Part shown: positions 59,051 to 64,000 of the stretch, piece after piece
How positions within the stretch are numbered: position 1 is the stretch's first letter
Layout of the letters: each line of letters starts with the position of its first letter
NCBI GenBank assembly: GCA_963762825.1
Contig: CAVXLZ010000001.1
Coordinates: 1,488,001 to 1,552,000 of the forward strand
Direction of reading: 5' to 3'
Origin: Miltoncostaea sp963762825
Lineage (GTDB): Bacteria > Actinomycetota > Thermoleophilia > Miltoncostaeales > Miltoncostaeaceae
DNA: 64,000 nucleotides
The notes under the pieces: generated by a model
Databases searched by the model: none
What the model was told of the DNA's origin: nothing
The model's input: only the letters and a program-made list of their open reading frames with translations
Translations under genes and position numbers: made by a program

Positions 59051-60612
59051 GGGACCGAGTAGGTTCGGAGTTGCCCGCCCACGGCGCTGACCAGCTTGCC
59101 GCTGCTCCAGGTGGGATTGCCTCCCGAGAAGCCGACGGCGATGTAGGCCATGTAGTTGCCCGCGGCGAGACCGGTGAAGTCGCCGTTGCCGAACGAGTTG
59201 GTGTTCTGCGAGGCGTCGTAGGTGCCGCTGAGGGCCTGCAGCCGCACGAGCTTGTTCGAGGCGCCGGCACTCAGCCGAATGGTCCCCGTCGTGGGTGAGG
59301 GCACCAGGTACATGGTGAGCGGGGTGGTCTGGTTCTGATTGACCGTGGCCAGGATCGAGCCGGCGCCGTAGCCGGGACGCGCGGCCGACACGACGTAGCT
59401 CGCGCTGCCGGAGGGCTCGAGGCAGAAGCGGACGAAGCCGGCCGCGTCCGCGTCCCTCACCCGGGGGGCGATGTTGGCCTGCCCCCCCGACACCTGCACC
59501 TGCGCGTTGGGGATGACCGGGTTGCCGGCCGCGGTGCTGCGCACCACAACATCGAGGTAGCCGCTCGGCACCGGGGCGAGCGAGAAGTCGAAGACCTCGG
59601 TGGTGTTGCTCGGGTACCCGGTCGGCACCGGGCGGGCGAGGGTGCCCGTGGCATAGCAGTCAGGTTGCGCCACCACCGTGAAGTTGGAGGCGCTCGGCTG
59701 GATCGGCTTCGATCCGATGGTGGCGAAGGTGAACGCCCCTGTCGTGCCCGTCTGCGACTCGCTGAGGACGTCGGGGCCCGGCGTGCTCGCCACCACCTCC
59801 GTGCGCTCGGTGATCGGCAGACCGGTCACCGAGTCGCGGACGTTGACCTGGATGGTGGCCTTCTTGAAGACCTTCAGCGTGGTGGTCCAGGTCTGCGCCG
59901 CCGTGAGGTGCTGCTGGGCGAGCGCGGGGGCGTTGTCCGGGTGGGTCACCCAGGGGTCCGGGAGGCCGACGGTGAGGCGGTACTTGTACTTCGGGTCCGC
60001 AACCGGGATGGCGCTCGGCTCCAGGCCGGCGAAGACCACCTTGCCGTCGGCGCTGGTCGAGCGCGTCTGGCTGGGCGAGGTGCTGAGGTCGGCCGTCACC
60101 GGGGCTCCCGCGACGGGAGCGTCGGTGAGGGCGTCGATGACCGTCACGATGATGGTGGACTTGCCCGAGACCGCGCCGATCGCCGGCGGCGCGATGAGCG
60201 TGGTCTGCGTGTAGGGACGGGCACGGCTCGCCTGGGGCGTGACCGTGACGGTGACCTTCTTGTAGTTGACGTAGGTCTGCGGCTGCCCGAGCGCCGGATC
60301 GTCCACATAGGCCACATCGACGTCGATCTTGTAGGTGACCGAGCCCACGACCGTGTTCTTGGTGGCCGCGATGATCCCCGGCGGACTGCCCGACACGAGC
60401 CCGACGTCGCCATAGGCCATTCGGTGGGCACGATCGAGCTCGGCCGACGCCAGCTTGGTCGCGGTCGTCTCCACCTTGGACGTGCCGAGGGATGCGCTCG
60501 TCTGGGAGAGGCCCTGGGCGATGCCGCCCGCGACGATCGCCAGGATGAAGATGCCGATCAGGATCTCGATGTACGAGAACCCCGCCTCTCGCGATCGCCT
60601 CCGTGAGCTCAC
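59047..60612 (-). CDS. Large prepilin with Ig-like repeats (PilV-like)
   Basis: A 521-residue prepilin. The signal EAG|FSYIEILIGIFILAIVAGGIAQGL (Glu at +5) is PilV/GspI-like. Beyond the usual pilin head (to about 135) it carries three or four carboxypeptidase-regulatory or CnaB-like units of about 80-90 residues (VTVIDALTDAPVAGAPVTADL, VNVRDSVTGLPITERTEVV, VVVRSTAAGNPVIPNAQVQV). A tip adhesin on a pilus is the natural reading (inference). First gene of the operon; a WhiG/FliA-like promoter lies 81 bases upstream. Confidence 0.85.
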   Translation of the reverse strand: MSSRRRSREAGFSYIEILIGIFILAIVAGGIAQGLSQTSASLGTSKVETTATKLASAELDRAHRMAYGDVGLVSGSPPGIIAATKNTVVGSVTYKIDVDVAYVDDPALGQPQTYVNYKKVTVTVTPQASRARPYTQTTLIAPPAIGAVSGKSTIIVTVIDALTDAPVAGAPVTADLSTSPSQTRSTSADGKVVFAGLEPSAIPVADPKYKYRLTVGLPDPWVTHPDNAPALAQQHLTAAQTWTTTLKVFKKATIQVNVRDSVTGLPITERTEVVASTPGPDVLSESQTGTTGAFTFATIGSKPIQPSASNFTVVAQPDCYATGTLARPVPTGYPSNTTEVFDFSLAPVPSGYLDVVVRSTAAGNPVIPNAQVQVSGGQANIAPRVRDADAAGFVRFCLEPSGSASYVVSAARPGYGAGSILATVNQNQTTPLTMYLVPSPTTGTIRLSAGASNKLVRLQALSGTYDASQNTNSFGNGDFTGLAAGNYMAYIAVGFSGGNPTWSSGKLVSAVGGQLRTYSVP

Positions 60613-60692
60613 GCCGTTCTCCCTGTCATCCTGCGTCGACGCGCTCCCTCGAGACCGGTCGACGACCGACGGGTCCGGAAGGACATTCCCCC

Positions 60693-60720
60693 CTATCGGC
60701 CGAAAGGGGATCCGGCTTGA
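60693..60720 (-). promoter_or_regulatory. FliA/WhiG-type promoter of the pilin operon
   Basis: On the minus strand TCAA (60720-60717), 16 bases, then GCCGATAG (60700-60693); consensus TAAA-N15-GCCGATAA. The -10 lies within a near-palindrome, CCCCT-A-TCGGCCGA-A-AGGGG (60691-60709), so a DNA-binding protein could also act here. The leader to the first prepilin would be about 75 bases. Confidence 0.55.
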
Positions 60721-62615
60721 TGCAACGAGGTAGCGAGGATGCGCCAGTGACCGCTCACGACCCGCCCGCGACCTCTGCCGGGACCCCGCGCGACGTGCGC
60801 GAGCCCGGATGGGGCGAGCCGCACGAACCGCGCTACCGGCCGATCGAGAGCTACGGCCTGATCGGCGATCTGCGCACCGCAGCGCTGGTCGGGCGTGACG
60901 GGGCGATCGACTGGTTCTGCCCGGGACGCTTCGACGCGCCGAGCATCTTCGCCGCCATCCTTGATGCCGACGTCGGGGGAAGCTTCCGGATAGCGCCCGA
61001 GTTCCCGTGCTCGAGCAAGCAGCTCTACCTCCCCGACACGGCGATCCTGCTGACGCGCTTCTACGCCGCCGAGGGCGTCGCCGAGATCACCGACTTCATG
61101 CCCGTCGGCCTCGAACCCTGCGCGATCGTCCGCCGCGTCGATGTGGTGCGCGGCACCGTGGCCTTCCGGATGGCGTGCCGCCCCGGCTTCGACTATGCGC
61201 GCGAGGACCATCGCCTGACCCTCGACGATCCGCTCCTCGCCCGGTTCATCGCCGCCGGCGGGAAGTGCACCGAGCTGTTCTCGACCCTGCCGATGCGCGT
61301 CGAGGGGGCGGCGGCCACCGCCCGGTTCCAGTTGGACGGCGGCCAGGGCGCCTCGTTCGTGCTGCAGCCGGCGGGCTCGGGGATGCGCTGGGGGGGCGAG
61401 GCGGTGTCGCGGAGCCTCGACGAGACGCGCGACTTCTGGCGCACCTGGCTCTCACGGTCCCACTACGACGGACGCTGGCGCGAGATGGTGAGCCGGTCGG
61501 CGATCACCCTCAAGCTCTGCACCTACGCCCCCACGGGCGCGATGGTCGCCTCCCCGACCTGCAGCCTGCCCGAGTCGATCGGCGGCGGGCGCAACTGGGA
61601 CTACCGCTACGCGTGGCTGCGCGATTCCGCCTTCACCGCCTTCGCCTTCCAGCGACTGGGCTTCCATGACGAGGCACAGCAGTTCGCCAACTGGCTGGAG
61701 GCGCGCTGTCGCGAGGCCGATCCCGACGACCCGGAACTCCAGATCGTCTACGCGATCGACGGCGGGCGCGATCTCACCGAGCACGAGCTGCCCCACCTCG
61801 AGGGGTACCGCCGGTCGGGGCCGGTGCGCATCGGCAACGGGGCACACGACCAGCTACAGCTCGATGTCTACGGCGAGCTGATGGACGCCGTCTACCTCTC
61901 CAACAAGCAGGAGCCGGTCAGCTGGGAGCTGTGGCAGAGCCTGCGCCGCCTGCTGGACTGGCTGGCCGACAACTGGCAGCGCCCCGACGAGGGCATCTGG
62001 GAGGTGCGCGGTGGCCGGCGCCACTTCGTGTACTCACGCCTGATGTGCTGGGTGGCGTTCGAGCGGGCCATGCGGATGCAGTCGCAGCGCGGGCTTCCGG
62101 GCAACACCACCCGCTGGCGGGCCGTCCGCGACGAGATCTACGAGGAGATCATGGCCAAGGGCTGGAACGAGGAGAGCCAGTCCTTCGTGCAGTACTACGG
62201 CGGCACGGTGCTCGACGCGAGCAACCTCCTGATGCCGCTCGTGAAGTTCATCGGGCCCAGGGATCCCCGGATGCTCGCGACCCTGTCGGCCATCGAGCGC
62301 GACCTCGTCTCGGACAGCCTGGTCTACCGCTACGACCCGGAGACCGCCTCCGACGACGGCCTGGACGGCACCGGCGAGGGCTCGTTCTCGCTCTGCTCCT
62401 TCTGGCTGGTGGAATGCCTCACGCGCGCCGGACGTACCGAGGACGCCCGGCTCGTGTTCGAGAAGATGCTCACCCACGCCAACAACCTCGGCCTCTTCGC
62501 GGAGGAGGTGGGCGACACCGGTGAGGCGCTCGGCAACTACCCCCAGGCGTTCACCCACCTCGGGCTGATCTCCGCGGCTTGGGATCTGAACAAGGCGCTC
62601 GACGGCGCGGACTGA
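60720..62615 (+). CDS. GH15-family trehalase/glucoamylase-like enzyme
   Basis: A protein of about 631 residues: N-terminal beta-sandwich (about 40-270; RYRPIESYGLIGDLRTAALVGRDGAIDWFCPGRFDAPSIF) and an (alpha/alpha)6 catalytic domain. GGRNWDYRYAWLRDSAFT and DGTGEGSFSLCSFWLVE hold the general acid and base Glu region of GH15. Actinobacterial members include trehalases (the mycobacterial enzyme is of this family) and glucan hydrolases. ATG 60720 is one start; GTG 60747, with GAGGA 8 bases upstream, is perhaps better. It is divergent from the pilin operon. Confidence 0.9.
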   Translation: MQRGSEDAPVTAHDPPATSAGTPRDVREPGWGEPHEPRYRPIESYGLIGDLRTAALVGRDGAIDWFCPGRFDAPSIFAAILDADVGGSFRIAPEFPCSSKQLYLPDTAILLTRFYAAEGVAEITDFMPVGLEPCAIVRRVDVVRGTVAFRMACRPGFDYAREDHRLTLDDPLLARFIAAGGKCTELFSTLPMRVEGAAATARFQLDGGQGASFVLQPAGSGMRWGGEAVSRSLDETRDFWRTWLSRSHYDGRWREMVSRSAITLKLCTYAPTGAMVASPTCSLPESIGGGRNWDYRYAWLRDSAFTAFAFQRLGFHDEAQQFANWLEARCREADPDDPELQIVYAIDGGRDLTEHELPHLEGYRRSGPVRIGNGAHDQLQLDVYGELMDAVYLSNKQEPVSWELWQSLRRLLDWLADNWQRPDEGIWEVRGGRRHFVYSRLMCWVAFERAMRMQSQRGLPGNTTRWRAVRDEIYEEIMAKGWNEESQSFVQYYGGTVLDASNLLMPLVKFIGPRDPRMLATLSAIERDLVSDSLVYRYDPETASDDGLDGTGEGSFSLCSFWLVECLTRAGRTEDARLVFEKMLTHANNLGLFAEEVGDTGEALGNYPQAFTHLGLISAAWDLNKALDGAD

Positions 62616-62634
62616 ACCCGCGAGCCCGAGGCTC

Positions 62635-63594
62635 TCAGGGGCCCAGCAAACAGACGTCGTGGGCCGAGCGCGCGAAGGTCCGTGATCGCGCCGAGCGCGC
62701 CCCCGGGCGGACCGACGCCAGAGTCCCCCGGGAGAGCGAGGGCGTCACGAGGAGTCGGCCCTCGGTGGTGAGGTTGTAGGAGCCCACCGGGATGGGCGCC
62801 GTCCAGATGCGACGGCCGTCGCTCGCCCGATGGGCCCGCAGCGTTCCGTCGTCTCCGCTCGCGACGTACGCGATCCGGCCGGCGAAGGCGACGTGCTGGG
62901 GCGCCGCGTCCGCGCCGAGAGTGGCTCGAGGCTCGCGACCGGCGCGGTCGTAGAGGAGGATCGCGCGCCGGTCTCCGGCCGTGACCCAGAATCCACCGCC
63001 CCCGGGCACCGCCGCCACGTCGTGCACCCGGAAGGGAGGCGTCAGGCGCCGCCGCAAGCGCGGCCGGACCGGGTCGGCGACATCGACCACGGCGATCCGC
63101 CGGGCCTTCGACCCGAGCGCCGCCCAGAGGGTGCGCCCATCCGCCTGGAGGCCGAGGTGGCGGGCCGGACCCCCGACATCGACCCGGCTCACCACCCGGG
63201 CTCGCGCGACGTCGATCGTGACCAGTGTCTGCGCCGCCGAGTCGGTGACGAAGACGTGGCGTCCGTCAGGGGTGGCGGCCGCGTAGCGCGGCTCGCGCAG
63301 GCCGCGCACGACGGCTCCGACCCTCCCCCTGCGGCCGTCGATCAACGAGACCAGCCCCTCGTCGGTGTGGGCCACGAGGGCCGTCGTGCGGCCGATGCGC
63401 TCGATGCTCCGTGGCCCGGGCGCGCAGGGGATGCGTCGAAGGGCCCGGAGCGCCAGGGGGTCGACGACGACGATCGCCGCCTCGAGATCGGCCGTCACCA
63501 GAGCGATCGCGCGGCGCGAGCGCGCGGACGCGGGCACGGCGCCCGCCACGAACGCCGACGCCGCGCCGACCAGAAGATCGCGCCGCGTCACCAT
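62635..63594 (-). CDS. Tat-exported YVTN-type beta-propeller protein
   Basis: A 319-residue protein with a probable twin-arginine signal (MVTRRDLLVGAASAFVAGAVPASA) and about six or seven YVTN/40-residue propeller repeats (for example ATPDGRHVFVTDSAAQTLVTIDVARARVVSRV). Such proteins are extracytoplasmic binding scaffolds of mostly unknown role. It converges with the GH15 gene with a 19-base gap. The ATG at 63594 puts the signal peptide first; a longer start at 63663 would add 23 residues. Confidence 0.8.
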   Translation of the reverse strand: MVTRRDLLVGAASAFVAGAVPASARSRRAIALVTADLEAAIVVVDPLALRALRRIPCAPGPRSIERIGRTTALVAHTDEGLVSLIDGRRGRVGAVVRGLREPRYAAATPDGRHVFVTDSAAQTLVTIDVARARVVSRVDVGGPARHLGLQADGRTLWAALGSKARRIAVVDVADPVRPRLRRRLTPPFRVHDVAAVPGGGGFWVTAGDRRAILLYDRAGREPRATLGADAAPQHVAFAGRIAYVASGDDGTLRAHRASDGRRIWTAPIPVGSYNLTTEGRLLVTPSLSRGTLASVRPGARSARSRTFARSAHDVCLLGP

Positions 63595-63729
63595 CCCATC
63601 CCCCGTCGGTCGCAGGAGCCCTTCCGCCGGGGACGGTAGCGCGCGGCCGGGACGCCGCGCCACCGCCCGGGTGGGTCGAGGGAGCCACGGCCGTGCCGGT
63701 CCTCGTCGCGGAACACCATGCGCTCTCTA

Positions 63730-63776
63730 GTGTCCTGATTCAGAAGCTGGCGAGCTGAACCTCTGAATCGGGACAC
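63730..63776. repeat. TGTCCTGATTCAG inverted repeat, copy 2
   Basis: GTGTCCTGATTCAG (63730-63743) and CTGAATCGGGACAC (63763-63776) are reverse complements with one G-T mismatch across a 19-base loop. The left part (63728-63748) repeats a sequence at 46475-46499. The layout of short terminal inverted repeats next to TAG would suit a tiny non-autonomous element or a remnant, but no target duplication is clear. Confidence 0.5.
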
Positions 63777-63842
63777 CACGGGGATCGGCCCCCACCTCCT
63801 CGCGGCCGGGGCCGGTTGCCGCTGCACTCGGGGGGCGCCGCA

Positions 63843-63881
63843 CGCGCCAATTGACCAACCCGCGGGCGGTCAATTGGCGCG
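63843..63881. repeat. 14-bp inverted repeat containing GGTCAATTGGCG
   Basis: CGCGCCAATTGACC (63843-63856) and GGTCAATTGGCGCG (63868-63881) are perfect reverse complements around an 11-base spacer. The GGTCAATTGGCG core also occurs at 40208-40219. It could be a hairpin or a dyad operator for a gene beyond the window. Confidence 0.55.
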
Positions 63882-63930
63882 CTGCCCCGTGCGGGGGTGC
63901 CGTGCGGGGTCGGGGGCGTCGGGGAACGAG

Positions 63931-63956
63931 GAAGGGGGCCCCGTGGGGCCCCCTTC
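63931..63956. terminator. 12-bp perfect hairpin, terminator-like
   Basis: GAAGGGGGCCCC (63931-63942) and GGGGCCCCCTTC (63945-63956) pair perfectly around a GT loop. There is no T-tract. It probably ends a transcript coming from beyond the right edge or from the tail, with direction undetermined. Confidence 0.5.
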
Positions 63957-64000
63957 GGTGATGCGCGCGGTGCGGGCCCCGGGGGGCCCAGCCGCCTACA

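Larger units (their letters stand above)
63595..64000. other. Non-coding tail of the window
   Basis: No supported gene lies in these 406 bases. They hold three inverted repeats: a stem at 63730-63776, a 14-bp stem at 63843-63881 and a 12-bp stem at 63931-63956. Open frames here lack coding character and family similarity. Confidence 0.6.

Noticed and set aside
63588..63827. Minus-strand open frame at the right end
   Set aside because: 79 low-complexity residues spanning the inverted repeat, with no SD or promoter and no recognisable motif.
1..64000. CRISPR array, prophage or integrated element
   Set aside because: No regularly spaced repeats, integrase, phage structural gene or transposase was seen, and base composition looks uniform apart from short AT-rich gaps such as 29500-29580.

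Overview
The window is about 70% GC and densely coded. Genes sit on both strands in short operons whose members often overlap by ATGA, GTGA or TTGA. The gene content points to a Gram-positive actinobacterium, probably of a deep-branching class such as Thermoleophilia (inference): a SUF-only Fe-S operon with a Rieske gene and SufU, a WhiG/FliA-family sigma factor, GuaB3 and LppX-like proteins, secreted NlpC/P60, M23 and M15 wall enzymes, and a type IV-like pilin set. No prophage, insertion-sequence transposase, CRISPR array or plasmid gene was found. It looks like ordinary chromosome.

Layout. 1-8.9 kb: tRNA-Gly, an AlkD-like glycosylase, a minus-strand block (metallo-hydrolase, small membrane protein, FliA/WhiG sigma, EF-G-like GTPase, Nif3), a lipoprotein, an RpiB-like isomerase, and a glyoxalase-II-like protein with Mrp. 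9-12.6 kb: a 7Fe ferredoxin facing a six-gene overlapping operon (methyltransferase, thioesterase, amidohydrolase, three small proteins) of unknown pathway. 12.7-21.5 kb: a SufR-like regulator, a secreted protein, then sufB-sufD-Rieske-sufC-sufS-sufU-sufT and an A-type carrier. 21.6-29.4 kb: an ABM enzyme, M23, NlpC/P60, glucosaminidase and M15 wall proteins, an RNB ribonuclease, a cobalamin adenosyltransferase and a CAP protein. 29.5-38.2 kb: one long minus-strand envelope and translation run, rplM-rpsI-glmM-glmS-acpS-nnr-alr-cca. 38.3-43.3 kb: a Zn-knuckle protein, a TetR/DJ-1 pair, an S4 protein, and an HTH-citrate synthase divergent from a Re-citrate-synthase-like enzyme. 43.3-46.5 kb: a three-gene operon ending in a Ras-like GTPase fused to HD-GYP. 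46.5-56.9 kb: guaA, a beta-CASP hydrolase, guaB3, a PfkB kinase, a DD-carboxypeptidase, a chemoreceptor, pyrF and an AEC transporter. 56.9-64 kb: three pilin-type genes, a GH15 enzyme, a beta-propeller protein and a non-coding tail with inverted repeats.

Four genes (EF-G-like, sufD, cca, and a PilX-like protein) are each broken by one extra base. In all four the break lies at GTTCGAC or its reverse complement GTCGAAC, where removing one T/A restores both GTCGAC and the reading frame. Most of these genes should be essential or important, so this looks like a site-specific consensus error or mutational hotspot rather than gene decay.

Two signals tie distant genes together. WhiG/FliA-like promoters precede the chemoreceptor and the pilin operon, and a sigma factor of that family is encoded at 3.9-4.7 kb. 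Many first genes have a TANNNT -10 box 6-8 bases before the start codon, the signature of leaderless transcripts. The best candidates for undescribed biology are the GTPase/PAS-like/HD-GYP operon (43.4-46.5 kb) and the divergent pair of unrelated citrate-synthase families sharing a 14-bp palindrome (40.7-43.3 kb).
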